This document shows, in pieces, positions 35,555-45,094 of a stretch of 64,000 bases of DNA. Both the position numbers and the translations under genes were made by a program. Source of the stretch: Sporosarcina beigongshangi (lineage in GTDB: Bacteria > Actinomycetota > Actinomycetes > Actinomycetales > Micrococcaceae); the NCBI RefSeq assembly GCF_016820535.1, contig NZ_JADHDY010000007.1, positions 88,033 through 152,032 on the forward strand. Direction: 5' to 3'. Position 1 is the stretch's first letter. Every line of letters starts with the position of its first letter. The notes beneath the pieces were generated by a model. That model searched no databases. It worked only from the letters and a program-made list of their open reading frames with translations, and was not told the DNA's origin.

Positions 35555-36511
35555 TCAGGACACGGCCCAGGCACATGACATGTCCACCTCGGGGATGTCC
35601 GAACCGCCTTCAAACAGCCTGAAGCCAATGATTTGCCATCCTTCCCGTTGCAGCAGCGGTGCGTCCTTCTGCGGGAACAACGCGCCACCTCCGGGCGACG
35701 CCGCCGTCGCAACGGCCGCGGACTGTGACGGGGCGGCCCACAGGTCCGCCAGCCCCGGACCGGTGTCCGGGTAGAGGCTTCCCGGGCAAAGCCCGCCCCA
35801 CGCAGTCACCGGCGCAGTCTGCACGGGCCACAATTCCCCGGCTTCCGAGTGGACAGTGATGGTGCGCGTCCTCAGTCCGGTGCCCGGATCCGAACACGGG
35901 ATGTCACGGTCGAGGCCTTCAATTCTCAAATATTCGGTCACCGTCACGCCACCGCCGCCGGGCACAACAGACTCCACGAAGGTGCCGCACCGGCTGGTCT
36001 GGGCTATCGGGTATTTGACCTGGACGGCTTCAGGCCCCGAGGCCAGCCACAAGTACCACATGGCCTCGTAGCCGTTGTCCTGGGCACGGCTCAGCGAGGC
36101 GACCGCGTCCTCCCGGCCGTCCCCGTCCACATCCCCGTACGCCACATCCCCGAGTTCGTAGCGGATGGGGTAGCCGTTCGACTCCTGGGATGCGGCGCCG
36201 TCCACCAGTGTCACGGTGACCGGCAGGTCAAACCCGGAATATGAGTAGAGCCATTCCGTGTTGGCAAAATCCACGGAACGGATGTCCACCTCCCGGACTG
36301 CCGGTGGGCTGGCGGATTCGGCAGCTCCCCCGGGCCCCTCAGTGCCGGTGCCGGCACCCGTGTTCTCGCCTGTTGCTCCGCCGGCACCGGCAGGGGGCGC
36401 TCCGGCATCGGATCCAGGCGGGGCCGGCTGTTGTCCGTCGCCGCAGGCGGCCAGCCCGGACATGAGCAGGGCACTGAGGGCACAAATTGCTGGAACAATC
36501 CGTTTTCGCAT
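35555..36511 (-). CDS. secreted lipoprotein with a DGDGREDA motif
   Basis: A 318-residue lipoprotein. The signal peptide MRKRIVPAICALSALLMSGL ends in LAAC (Cys about 23), followed by about 45 residues of Gly/Ala/Pro linker. The domain contains YGDVDGDGREDAVASLS (about 125-141), resembling an FG-GAP/calcium-binding repeat, then an aromatic stretch AMWYLWLASG, and ends with MSCAWAVS. It is surface-anchored; function is unknown. Cysteines near 170, 205 and 240 might form disulfides. Confidence 0.8.
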   Translation of the reverse strand: MRKRIVPAICALSALLMSGLAACGDGQQPAPPGSDAGAPPAGAGGATGENTGAGTGTEGPGGAAESASPPAVREVDIRSVDFANTEWLYSYSGFDLPVTVTLVDGAASQESNGYPIRYELGDVAYGDVDGDGREDAVASLSRAQDNGYEAMWYLWLASGPEAVQVKYPIAQTSRCGTFVESVVPGGGGVTVTEYLRIEGLDRDIPCSDPGTGLRTRTITVHSEAGELWPVQTAPVTAWGGLCPGSLYPDTGPGLADLWAAPSQSAAVATAASPGGGALFPQKDAPLLQREGWQIIGFRLFEGGSDIPEVDMSCAWAVS

Positions 36512-36649
36512 GATTCAAGCCTTTGGCTCGGCGGGACCGCAGTGCATTGAACATATGCTGTGCCGCTCCCTCTGTCAACGACGGATTTGCCGCCGGCGGA
36601 TGGGGCCGGCGCAGGCCCGGATCCGGGGAGCCCAGGCCCGCGGGGCAGC

Positions 36650-37642
36650 TCAGTCCAGCAGCGCCCGCACCTGCTCCGCCGAGAAATCCACCGGGGCATC
36701 CGCGGCGATTGACGCATAGGCGGCCTCGGCCAGCGCAACCGCCATGACGCCGTCGGCCGGGGTGACCCGGGCGGGCCCGCCGGAAGCCAGCGCCCCCGCG
36801 AATTCGGCGATTTGCAGGGTGTAGGGGCTGTCCGCTGCGGACTGCACGGGCAGGTAGTCCCCCGGCGCGTTGACGACGGCGTCCGCCTCGCCCGGGCGGG
36901 AAAACAGCAGCGTCCCGTCCGCCGACTCGATGGAAATGCTGGTGCTGAAGGGCAGGCTGTCGGGCCCCCATTCGCCGCGGAGGTGGCTGACGGCGCCGCC
37001 GGCGTGCGTGAGCGTGACGGCGGCCGTCACGGGGCGCGGCACCATGCCGTCGACGCTTGGCGGAGTCTGTACTCCGTGGACCCTGGTGACGTCGCCGGCG
37101 AGCCAGCAGGCCTGGTCGATGTCGTGGATCATCTGGTCGCGGATGATTCCGCCGCCCAGCCCCTCATTGTAGAACCAGGAGCCGTCGGCCGGACCGGCGC
37201 TGGAGCGGCTGAGCCGGAGCACGGCCGGTGCCTGCCCCGCCCCGTCCGCAAGTCCGGCCCGGGCCTTGACATAGTCGGGAAAGAAGCGCACCACGTGCGC
37301 CGGGAACAGGCGGACGCCGGCAGCCTTCGCCGCGTTGGCGATCTCCGCGGCGCGGGCGGTGTTCTCAGCCAGCGGCTTCTCGCACACCACGTCCTTGCCA
37401 GCGGCGATCGCGGCCATCGCGTACTGGTGGTGCGACGGCGTGGGCGTCAGGACGCTGACAACATCGGCCGCGGCCAGCAGCTCCGCCAGGCTGTGCGCCT
37501 CGGCGATGCCGTGCTCGGCCACAAGCCCTGCGGCGCCGGAGCGCGAGTAGACCGTCACCACCGCGCCCAGCTGCAGCCAGCCTGCAATGTGCACACTTGC
37601 AATGCCGCCCGCACCAATGAGGCCCACCCTGAGCTGCTTCAC
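36650..37642 (-). CDS. Gfo/Idh/MocA-family oxidoreductase
   Basis: A 330-residue NAD(P)-dependent oxidoreductase. The N-terminal Rossmann loop is VGLIGAGGIASVHI, the family EKP motif is VCEKPLAENTARAAEIA, and GGIIRDQMIHDIDQACWLAG contains the Asp-x-x-His dyad expected at the active site. Such enzymes act on sugars or cyclitols. The frame is open upstream, but the family N-terminus follows GTG at 37642. No sugar transport or kinase genes are adjacent, so the substrate is unknown. Confidence 0.88.
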   Translation of the reverse strand: MKQLRVGLIGAGGIASVHIAGWLQLGAVVTVYSRSGAAGLVAEHGIAEAHSLAELLAAADVVSVLTPTPSHHQYAMAAIAAGKDVVCEKPLAENTARAAEIANAAKAAGVRLFPAHVVRFFPDYVKARAGLADGAGQAPAVLRLSRSSAGPADGSWFYNEGLGGGIIRDQMIHDIDQACWLAGDVTRVHGVQTPPSVDGMVPRPVTAAVTLTHAGGAVSHLRGEWGPDSLPFSTSISIESADGTLLFSRPGEADAVVNAPGDYLPVQSAADSPYTLQIAEFAGALASGGPARVTPADGVMAVALAEAAYASIAADAPVDFSAEQVRALLD

Positions 37643-38057
37643 AAAACCATCTTTCGCCGTGGGAATTCGCCATCTCCACCCTACTGTGGGCCGCAGCACA
37701 AATCCGTGCACGACGGCGGCACCCACCCCTGCTTTCCGGCCCGCCGGTGCGCCGCCCTGCAGTGCGACGGCGCCTGGCCCGCCCTTGGGAGCAGGTCCGG
37801 CTGAAGGAGGCGGCGCGGCCGCGGCCCACCATCCGCCGCACGTGTTCCACGGGGCGGCAGGCAGGTGATGCCGCGGAGCCGGTCAACCACGGGTTCCCGG
37901 CCGGCCGCACCACGGCGCTGGCAGGAACACCTGAATCTGCACGACGGGCTGTGAGCGGGCAGGCCAGCCCGGCCGATGTGATGCGGCGATCGTGAAAATG
38001 GGGGATTATCTGATGCCGCGTCAGAGGAGGGAGGCGAAAGCGGCCCGGCGCTTCACG
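37643..38057. other. 415-base gene-free region
   Basis: GC-rich DNA with no convincing gene on either strand. Short palindromic GC patches occur around 37880-37910, but I see no T-tract terminator, RNA gene or promoter that I can defend. Confidence 0.4.
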
Positions 38058-38309
38058 TCAGGGCCCTGCCACCGGCTCCTGCAGGAATTCCGGCAGCGCC
38101 TCAACGTAGACCGTCTGCGGCGGGTCGAGGTACATGACCAGGACCCGGGCACCCACCGGGAAGAGACTGCCGCCGTCGTAGGGGCGCGCCAGATAGGCGG
38201 CCGTCCCGCCCCGCACCTCCAGCATCACCTCGCCCAGCGTGCCCGGACCTATCGCCCCGGTGACCCGTCCGATCTTCCCGGTCAGGCTCCTGTCCGCGCC
38301 CCTATGCAT
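38058..38309 (-). CDS. NfeD-like small OB-fold protein
   Basis: An 83-residue protein resembling the soluble OB-fold domain of NfeD (LTGKIGRVTGAIGPGTLGEV, then PVGARVLVMYLDPPQTVYVE). It has no membrane segment of its own. It overlaps the flotillin gene by 8 bases on the same strand; NfeD and flotillin genes are commonly paired and the proteins work together in membrane microdomains. In full NfeD proteins the OB domain is fused to membrane segments; here it is separate. Confidence 0.75.
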   Translation of the reverse strand: MHRGADRSLTGKIGRVTGAIGPGTLGEVMLEVRGGTAAYLARPYDGGSLFPVGARVLVMYLDPPQTVYVEALPEFLQEPVAGP

Positions 38310-39726
38310 GCGGCGGCTCCTGCATTGCGGCCTTCCCGGCCCCGGCAGTGCCGCCCTTCGCCTTGCCGTCCCGGAGCGCGGAAGTCAGGGACGGCAGGTA
38401 GCTGCCCACCTGGGACAGGATGCCGCCCACCATGTTGTTGATGCCCTCTCCCCCGTTGAGCACCGTCAGCTGTCCCACGTGCGCGAACGGCTCGGCCGCC
38501 GCTGCCACGATCGCCGGCATGTTCTCGGCCAGCTGCTGCGAGATGACGGCTTCCTGGTTTGTCCCGAGCGCCTCGGCGCGGGCCTTGATGCCGTCGGCTT
38601 CGGCCAGCGCCTTGGCCTTGATGGACGACGCCGCTGCCTCCCCGCGCGCCTTCGTCGCGGCCGCTTCGGCCTCGCCCGTGACGCGCGTGGCGCCTGCCAT
38701 GGCTGCCGCAGCCGTCGCATTGGCCTGCGCCTCCAGCTCGGTCTTCCGGGCCCGGGCCTCGGCAGCGCTGATGTCGGCCGCCTTTTGGGCCTCCGCCTCG
38801 GTGCGTTGGGCATACGCCTTGGCATCCGCGGGCTTGCGGACGGAGGTCTGCAGCTTTTGCTCCTCCCGGTCGGCCTCCAGCTTGGCCACCTCGGTTTCCT
38901 GTACCACCACTTTCTGGCGTGCCGTGGCGTCAGCCAGCGGGCCGGCCTGGGCCGCGTTGGCCCTGGCTGTTTCAGCGTTGGCCTGGGCTGCGGACTGCTT
39001 GATGGCGGAGATGCTCTGAGCGTCGGCGATCATGGAGGCCGCCTCCGCTTCCTTTTCGGACGCCTCCCTGTTGCGGGTGGCCTCGGCGATCCTGGCCTCC
39101 ATCTGGACCTGGGCGATGTGGGGCTTGGCCAGGTTTTGGATGTACCCCGTGGGGTCTTCCAGGTCCTTGATCTGCAGGGAGTCGACCACCAGGCCCAGTT
39201 TTTCCATTTCAGCGCCGCTTGCGCTGCGCACTTGGGAGGCAAGCTTGTCGCGCTCCCGGATGATTTCCTCCATGGTCATGCTGCCAATGATGGAGCGCAG
39301 GTGGCCCTCGAAGACGTTGTAGACCTGGCTCTCCATTTTGGGCTGCTGCCCCAGGAAGCGCCGGGCAGCATTGGCGATGAACGGCGTCGAATCTCCGATC
39401 TTGAAGATCACCACGCCCTGCACCACCACCTGGATGCCCTGGGAAGTGACGCAGTTGACCTGCAGCTCGGTTTCGTTCAGGGTCAGCGACAGGGCCCGCA
39501 CTGTCTGCAGTCCCGGGATGACGAAAGCCCCCTTGCCGGTGACGATCTTGAAGTCCATGCCGTCCGAGGTTCCGGCGCTGCCGCGAGTGAACCCGGAAAT
39601 GATCAGGGCCTCGTTTGGCTCAGCCACCTGCCACATCAATTTCACGGCCCCGCGGATCATCAGAACCACGAATGCCAGGACAACGATCAGGACAGCAAGC
39701 GGTACGTATGGGAGAAGGAATTGCAT
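38302..39726 (-). CDS. flotillin/SPFH-domain membrane protein
   Basis: A 474-residue flotillin-like protein. One N-terminal membrane segment (LLPYVPLAVLIVVLAFVVLM), an SPFH/band-7 domain (about 45-220, including LTLNETELQVNCVTSQGIQV), then a long Ala/Glu/Lys-rich coiled coil (about 220-390) and a Gly-rich tail. Such proteins oligomerise into scaffolds that organise membrane microdomains. ATG at 39726 follows AAGGA; the upstream open frame is not coding. Overlaps the NfeD-like gene. Confidence 0.9.
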   Translation of the reverse strand: MQFLLPYVPLAVLIVVLAFVVLMIRGAVKLMWQVAEPNEALIISGFTRGSAGTSDGMDFKIVTGKGAFVIPGLQTVRALSLTLNETELQVNCVTSQGIQVVVQGVVIFKIGDSTPFIANAARRFLGQQPKMESQVYNVFEGHLRSIIGSMTMEEIIRERDKLASQVRSASGAEMEKLGLVVDSLQIKDLEDPTGYIQNLAKPHIAQVQMEARIAEATRNREASEKEAEAASMIADAQSISAIKQSAAQANAETARANAAQAGPLADATARQKVVVQETEVAKLEADREEQKLQTSVRKPADAKAYAQRTEAEAQKAADISAAEARARKTELEAQANATAAAAMAGATRVTGEAEAAATKARGEAAASSIKAKALAEADGIKARAEALGTNQEAVISQQLAENMPAIVAAAAEPFAHVGQLTVLNGGEGINNMVGGILSQVGSYLPSLTSALRDGKAKGGTAGAGKAAMQEPPHA

Positions 39727-40028
39727 GGCCCCAGTCCTTTCAAGTGAGGAGTGGTCGCAGCGATGCATCTTCCCCATCCCGGGACGATCTCAACGGCCTG
39801 AATATTCAGTTGTGGGCCACACTGTGGCAGGAACAGCGCGGTGCAAAGTTCCTACCACCAAAATACTCGCCATTTCTTGGCATGCACCCTGCGTCTGGCG
39901 GCTTTTTGCGGCTACCTTCCTGGGTATGAATCCGTGCTGCCGCCGGGTGCAACCATTGCGCGTGATAGAGCGTCGCAGGAAAGACCCCGGACGGTGATAG
40001 AGCGTCTGAAACGGGGCGGGGTTTGGGG
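39727..40028. other. intergenic region with 32-bp-period repeat, locus 3
   Basis: No gene. It contains two copies of GTGATAGAGCGT starting at 39962 and 39994, exactly 32 bases apart, closely matching the units at 3829-3903. The second lies just beyond the 3' end of rsmD, which is transcribed towards it. The flotillin promoter must also lie in this interval. Confidence 0.65.
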
Positions 40029-40634
40029 TCAGTTCGTGGGGTCCGTGGGGTCGGCCGGGGTTCCGGCGGGCTCGGCGAACCAGAGGCGGGTTTCGCCGTA
40101 CTTCTTGTCGGCGAACAGCGCCATGCCGGCCGGCCAGGTGGGCTGGGGCGTGCGGGATGAGCGTTCCACCACCACCACGGCGAACGGGCTCAGGCGCGGT
40201 GCCAATTGTTCCAGCACCAGTGAAAGTTCGATTTCGGTCAACGGGTAGGGCGGGTCCATGAAGACAAGGTCCCATTGGTCGACACCGGCCTCGGCCACGC
40301 GCGCCAGGAACGTCTCCACACGCGAGCGCTGCACCGTGACGACCCTGGAACCGACAACCTTGTTGACGAGCTCGGCGTTGCGCTGGCACACCGCAGCGGC
40401 CTTGTCGTTGAGCTCGACCAGTTCAACTGATTTTGCCCCGCGGCTGGCACTTTCAACACCGAGGGAACCGGACCCGGCGTAGAGATCCAGGACGCGGGTG
40501 TCGGAGAGCATGTTCATGGCTTCCAGACGGGAGAACAGTGCCTCCTTGACGCGGTCAGTGGTGGGCCGCGTGCCGTCGCCGGGCACGGAAACGAGCGGGC
40601 TGCCGCCGGCGGCGCCGGCGATGATCCGGCTCAT
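40029..40634 (-). CDS. rsmD: 16S rRNA (guanine966-N2)-methyltransferase
   Basis: A 201-residue RsmD that methylates G966 in the small-subunit rRNA. The N-terminus MSRIIAGAAGGSPLVSVPGD, the SAM loop VLDLYAGSGSLGVESASRGA and the catalytic DPPY in LVFMDPPYPL are all typical. It follows recG on the same strand after a 90-base gap, an arrangement frequent in actinobacteria. Confidence 0.94.
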   Translation of the reverse strand: MSRIIAGAAGGSPLVSVPGDGTRPTTDRVKEALFSRLEAMNMLSDTRVLDLYAGSGSLGVESASRGAKSVELVELNDKAAAVCQRNAELVNKVVGSRVVTVQRSRVETFLARVAEAGVDQWDLVFMDPPYPLTEIELSLVLEQLAPRLSPFAVVVVERSSRTPQPTWPAGMALFADKKYGETRLWFAEPAGTPADPTDPTN

Positions 40635-40724
40635 GCGAGGGTCCTTTCGGCGTGGAACCGTGCCGGCAGGGCAGGGCCGCGCCGGCTTCCGGATGCGCAG
40701 GCCGGCACGGCCGCACGAAAGGTG

Positions 40725-43031
40725 TTAGCCACGTTCAAGGAAGGCCTCATTCTTTTCGGTCAGGTACATCTCAATTTCAAGTTTCAATGCCGGATGCCGC
40801 TCCAGCAGTGGGTCCTCCGCCACGATCGCCGTGGCATCATCCCTCGCCCGGTCAATCAGGTCCTCGTCGCGCAGCACACTGAGCATGCGCAGGCCGCTGC
40901 TGCCGCCGGACTGCTTGGCGCCGAGGATGTCGCCTTCGCGGCGCAGCTCGAGATCCTCCCTGGCCAACACGAATCCGTCGGTGGTGGCGGCCACGGCGTC
41001 GAGCCGCTTGCGGCTGGGGTGCCCGGGTTCCAGGTTGGTGACGAGCAGGCAGGTGCCGTCGTGCCCGCCGCGCCCCACGCGCCCGCGCAGCTGGTGCAGC
41101 TGCGACATGCCAAAGCGGTCGGCGTCCATGATCACCATGAGCGTGGCGTTGTGGACGTCGACGCCCACCTCAATCACCGTGGTGGAGACCAGCACGTCGA
41201 TCTCGCCCGCCGCAAACTCCGCCATGGTGCCCTGCTTCAGGGCCGAGTCCAGCCGCCCATGCAGCGGCTCAATCCGTTTGCCTTCCAGCACCGGCAGGCC
41301 GCGCAGCATTTGCACGACGTCGAGCACCCCGGCCATGGGGCGCGTGTCGCCGTCGGCGCCGGCAGGCTCTCCAAACAATGCGTCGTCGGGGCCGAACAGG
41401 GTGGATCCTTCGCCCGGGCCTCCCAGAGACGGTCCCCGCTCGAACATCTGCTCGTCGCCGTCGCCGATCTTGGGGCACACCACATACACCTGGTGTCCGC
41501 GGTCGATCTCCTCGCGGGACCTCTCCCACACCCGGTTGAACCACTGGGGGTGCTCGGCCAACGGGGCCAGGTGTGTCTTGATGGGAGCCCGGCCTGCGGG
41601 CAGCTCGGTGAGTTCGGAGACCTCAAGGTCGCCAAACACGGTCATCGCCACTGTGCGCGGGATGGGGGTGGCCGTCATGACCAGCAGGTGCGGGGGCTTG
41701 AGCGCCTTGGCGCGGAGGGCGTCGCGCTGTTCCACGCCGAAGCGGTGCTGCTCGTCCACCACAATGAGTCCGAGGTCCGCGAAGTGCACATTGTCGGACA
41801 ACAGCGCATGGGTGCCGATGACGATCCCGGCCTCCCCGGATGCAGCGGCCAGCAGCGACTTCTTCCGCGCCGCCGTGGGCATGGAGCCGGTCAACAGCGT
41901 CAGCTGGGTGGCGAGAGGGCCGCCCAGCAGCCGGCCCTCGCCCAGGGGGCCGAGCAGCGCTTGGATGGAATGCAGGTGCTGGGCGGCGAGCACCTCGGTG
42001 GGCGCCAGAAACGCGGCCTGGCCCCCAGCGTCGATCACCTGAAGCATGGCGCGCAGGGCGACGACGGTCTTGCCGGACCCGACCTCCCCCTGGAGCAGCC
42101 GGTGCATGGGGTGGGCCCCGGCAACTTCGGCGGCGATGAGCCCGCCAATGTCCGCCTGGCCGGCGGTCAGCGTGTAGGGCAGCTGGGCGTCAAAGGCGTC
42201 CAGCAGCCCGCCCTGGACACTGGGCCTGCCTGTGGCATCCTGCTGCGACGCCTCGTGGCGCTTTTGGGCCAGCGAGGTTTGCAGTGCCAGGGCCTCCTGA
42301 AAGCGGAAGCGCTTGCGGGCGCGCGGCCAGGAATCCATGGTGGACGGCTGGTGGATCTCTTGGTAGGCCTCGGACAGGGGCATGAGCCGCTCCCGCCTGG
42401 CGATGGCGGCGGGAACCGGGTCCGGGATGCGGTTGAGTTCCAGCGTGGGCAGCAGCGCCTCGATGACCAGGCGCGTCTTCCAGCTGGGGAACTTTGCCGT
42501 GGCCGGGTAGACGGGGATGGGCCGCACGGCCACCAGTTCGGCCTCGTGCTCGGACAGTTCGTCGTCGGGCAGCAGCTCGTATTCGGGGTTGGTCAGCACC
42601 AGGTTCCCCTTGTAGGAGGAGACCTTCCCGGAGAACAGGGCCAGGACTCCGGGAACAAGTTCGTTCTTGGGCTTGAAGCCGTTGAAGAAGGTGACGACCA
42701 TGGTGGTTCCGGAACCGGAGTTGTCGGCGATGACGACGTCGGTGATGGAGCCCTTGCGGGTCTGCATGTGGCGGAAATTCTGCGCAACCACGCGGGCCAG
42801 GATGGTGGCGTAGTCGTCAAGGTCCAGCAGGTTCAGCTGCGTCAGCTCGCCTCGGGGGATGTAGCGCCGCGGAAACTGGTGGAGCATCTGCCCCACGGTG
42901 TGGATGTCCAGGGCCTTCGCCACAGACTTTGCAGAGGGCGCCCCCACCAGCCTCGACAGTTCACGGCCCAGCTCCGAGTATGGGACGGGGCGCGGCCCGG
43001 GCGGCTGGTCGAAGGCCGGTTCAGAGGACAT
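40725..43031 (-). CDS. recG: ATP-dependent DNA helicase RecG
   Basis: A 768-residue RecG, which remodels stalled replication forks and branched recombination intermediates. N-terminal wedge/OB domain (GRELSRLVGAPSAKSVAKAL, RYIPRGELTQL), Walker A GEVGSGKTVVAL, the motif II box VVDEQHRFGVEQR, and C-terminal helicase motifs LHGRLD and QLRGRVGRGGHDG. An insertion of about 45 residues (GAD/GDT-rich, near 545-590) interrupts the second helicase domain, longer than in Escherichia coli RecG. It overlaps the DAK2-domain gene by 11 bases. Confidence 0.95.
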   Translation of the reverse strand: MSSEPAFDQPPGPRPVPYSELGRELSRLVGAPSAKSVAKALDIHTVGQMLHQFPRRYIPRGELTQLNLLDLDDYATILARVVAQNFRHMQTRKGSITDVVIADNSGSGTTMVVTFFNGFKPKNELVPGVLALFSGKVSSYKGNLVLTNPEYELLPDDELSEHEAELVAVRPIPVYPATAKFPSWKTRLVIEALLPTLELNRIPDPVPAAIARRERLMPLSEAYQEIHQPSTMDSWPRARKRFRFQEALALQTSLAQKRHEASQQDATGRPSVQGGLLDAFDAQLPYTLTAGQADIGGLIAAEVAGAHPMHRLLQGEVGSGKTVVALRAMLQVIDAGGQAAFLAPTEVLAAQHLHSIQALLGPLGEGRLLGGPLATQLTLLTGSMPTAARKKSLLAAASGEAGIVIGTHALLSDNVHFADLGLIVVDEQHRFGVEQRDALRAKALKPPHLLVMTATPIPRTVAMTVFGDLEVSELTELPAGRAPIKTHLAPLAEHPQWFNRVWERSREEIDRGHQVYVVCPKIGDGDEQMFERGPSLGGPGEGSTLFGPDDALFGEPAGADGDTRPMAGVLDVVQMLRGLPVLEGKRIEPLHGRLDSALKQGTMAEFAAGEIDVLVSTTVIEVGVDVHNATLMVIMDADRFGMSQLHQLRGRVGRGGHDGTCLLVTNLEPGHPSRKRLDAVAATTDGFVLAREDLELRREGDILGAKQSGGSSGLRMLSVLRDEDLIDRARDDATAIVAEDPLLERHPALKLEIEMYLTEKNEAFLERG

Positions 43032-44010
43032 CGTGGAGATCTTCGGAAACCGAGGCGGTCAACGCCGAGATGCTCACATTGCTTGGATCACCCACAGCGT
43101 GAATGGCATCCAGTGCCACCGCGGCGGAGGGGACGTGGACGTGCAGGCGCCACGGGTAGGCGCCCATGGCGTCGGCTTCTTCGGTCACGGCGCTCATGAT
43201 GACGGAATCGCCCAGCTCGTCCAGCTCCAGCCGGAGCCCGGCGGCGGCCAGCGGGGTCAGGGAGATGGTGCACATGACCTCAACGCCCTCCTGTTCCGGC
43301 ATTTCCAGCGCAATGTTGGGGTCCTGGACCTTGTAGCCGGAGAGCCCGTCCAGCAGGTCCTCCTGCAGGAATTCGCCCACGATCACGGCGCGCAGGCAGT
43401 CAAGGATGATCAGCAGCCCAACTCCCCCGGCGTCGACAACGCCGGCCCGGGTCAGCGGGTCCAGCTGGGACTCCGTCATTTCCACGGCCGTCCGGGCAGC
43501 GCAGACGGCGCCGCTGATGGTTTCTGCGAGGGCCTGGTTGGACTCGTCCCCGTTGAGTGCGGATTCGGCGGACGTGGCACCCTTTGCCGCCGCCTCCAGC
43601 ACCGACAGGATGGTGCCGGGCATGGGCTCGCTCAGGGCGCTCCACGCGCGCAGCTGCGCGCGGTGCAAGGCTGCTGCCAGCAGCGGCCCGCTCAGGCGCT
43701 GCGCCCCGAGGAGGGGCTCGGCCATGGCGGACATCGCCACGGCAATCAAGGTTCCCGAGTTGCCCCGCGCCTGCTCAATGGCCGCGCGCCCGGCGATGGC
43801 GAGGGTTGCCCCGACGTCGGCCGGCTCCGATTCGGCCACGGCCTGCGACGCCGCCCGAATGGTCAGGTACAAATTGGTTCCCGTGTCTGCATCCGCCACC
43901 GGGTAGATGTTGATGGCGTTGAGCCTGTCGCTGTGGTTCGCCAGCGTCTGCTCAGCCATGGCCAGCCAACGGCGGACTACGGGTGCAGTTGCGGTGATCT
44001 TAGACTGCAA
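43021..44010 (-). CDS. DAK2/DhaL-domain protein (FakA-like)
   Basis: About 329 residues. The N-terminal half is a DhaL/DAK2 domain: NAINIYPVADADTGTNLYLT with the Asp ligands for Mg-nucleotide, then GARGNSGT-like ARGNSGTLIAVAMSAMAEPL. Such domains phosphorylate small substrates; in FakA they phosphorylate fatty acids held by FakB. The C-terminal half resembles the DegV/FakA-associated domain but is divergent. TTG at 44010, after GGGATGGGA, overlaps the thiL stop by 11 bases and is my preferred start; other in-frame starts exist. Between recG and thiL, a common actinobacterial order. Confidence 0.8.
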   Translation of the reverse strand: MQSKITATAPVVRRWLAMAEQTLANHSDRLNAINIYPVADADTGTNLYLTIRAASQAVAESEPADVGATLAIAGRAAIEQARGNSGTLIAVAMSAMAEPLLGAQRLSGPLLAAALHRAQLRAWSALSEPMPGTILSVLEAAAKGATSAESALNGDESNQALAETISGAVCAARTAVEMTESQLDPLTRAGVVDAGGVGLLIILDCLRAVIVGEFLQEDLLDGLSGYKVQDPNIALEMPEQEGVEVMCTISLTPLAAAGLRLELDELGDSVIMSAVTEEADAMGAYPWRLHVHVPSAAVALDAIHAVGDPSNVSISALTASVSEDLHDVL

Positions 44011-45016
44011 AATGATCCCATCCCAGGGCGCCTTCAGCGGCGCCTTCAAAATTCTGTCCGTCAATGGTCACGGCCGTTTCCGGCGCGCCCATTGACACTA
44101 CCGAGCCTATCCTAACGAAGCCGTCCGGGAGGCTGCGGCCTGCAGGAAATGTGGACAACAGCGAGTGGTCTTCGCCCCCTGTCAGCACCCAGTGCAGCGG
44201 ATTTTTTCCAAGCACGACGGCGGTTTCCTCCAGTTTGCGTGCCTGGTCCGCCAGCACGGCGGAGTCGAGGTCCAGGCAGACCCCGCTGGCTGCGGCCAGG
44301 CGCTGGGAATCGCGCAGCAGGCCGTCTGAAATGTCCATCATGGCCGTGGCCCCGGCCTTCGCGGCCGCGGGTCCGGCGGCCAGCGGCGGGACCGGGCGGG
44401 CGAAGAGCTGCGCGGCAGCGGCCATGGCGCCGGTGTGCCCGGACGGGAGAATTGAACTCTCGTACAGCGCCCAGCCGGCCGCGGAGAATCCCATGTTGCC
44501 GCAGACGGCCACCTGGTCGCCCACCTTGGCTCCGCTGCGCAGCACGGGGTCTCGCCCGTCGAGGGAACCGGTGACGGCCACGGTGACAACAATTTCGCTC
44601 CCGCCGGAGAGGTCGCCGCCGGCAACCGAGCACTGGGGCGCCCCGAGCCCAACTATCGCGGCACTCAGGCCGTCGGCTAGCGCCTCAACCCAGCCCACCG
44701 GCGTCGTACCGGGCAGGGTGAGGCTGACAACCATGGCCGTGGCGCTGGCGCCCATGGCGTTGATGTCGCTGAGGTTTTGCGCGGCGGCCTTCCAGCCGAC
44801 GTCGAATCCGGTGGAGGCGGCGCCGTTGGGCCAGACGAGGCGGAAGTCCTTGTCCTGGACCTGGGTGTCGATGGAGATGACCGTGCGGGCGTCGGGGGCG
44901 GCGATGATCGCGGCGTCGTCGCCGGGGCCGAGCAGCGTGGTGGTGCCGCTGTGGAGGCGCGGGAAGATGCGGGCCAGGAGCTCGGATTCGGAAAGTTGCG
45001 CCACGGTGAGGGTCAT
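44000..45016 (-). CDS. thiL: thiamine-monophosphate kinase
   Basis: A 338-residue ThiL of the PurM/ThiL fold, which phosphorylates thiamine phosphate to thiamine diphosphate. The ATP-Mg motif GDDAAIIAAPD is near residue 32, then DINAMGASATAMVVSL, QCSVAGGDLSG, and MDISDGLLRD in the C-terminal half, all as expected. It overlaps the downstream DAK2-domain gene. Confidence 0.94.
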   Translation of the reverse strand: MTLTVAQLSESELLARIFPRLHSGTTTLLGPGDDAAIIAAPDARTVISIDTQVQDKDFRLVWPNGAASTGFDVGWKAAAQNLSDINAMGASATAMVVSLTLPGTTPVGWVEALADGLSAAIVGLGAPQCSVAGGDLSGGSEIVVTVAVTGSLDGRDPVLRSGAKVGDQVAVCGNMGFSAAGWALYESSILPSGHTGAMAAAAQLFARPVPPLAAGPAAAKAGATAMMDISDGLLRDSQRLAAASGVCLDLDSAVLADQARKLEETAVVLGKNPLHWVLTGGEDHSLLSTFPAGRSLPDGFVRIGSVVSMGAPETAVTIDGQNFEGAAEGALGWDHFAV

Positions 45017-45094
45017 GTTTAAACCGTAGCCGAGGGGTGCGACATTGTGGGACTCGGCGGGATTGCCGGAGCCTGGCGGGGCCGGGTTCCGCAG

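Noticed and set aside
40722-43199. 825-residue plus-strand frame
   Set aside because: Exact antisense of recG and no family match.
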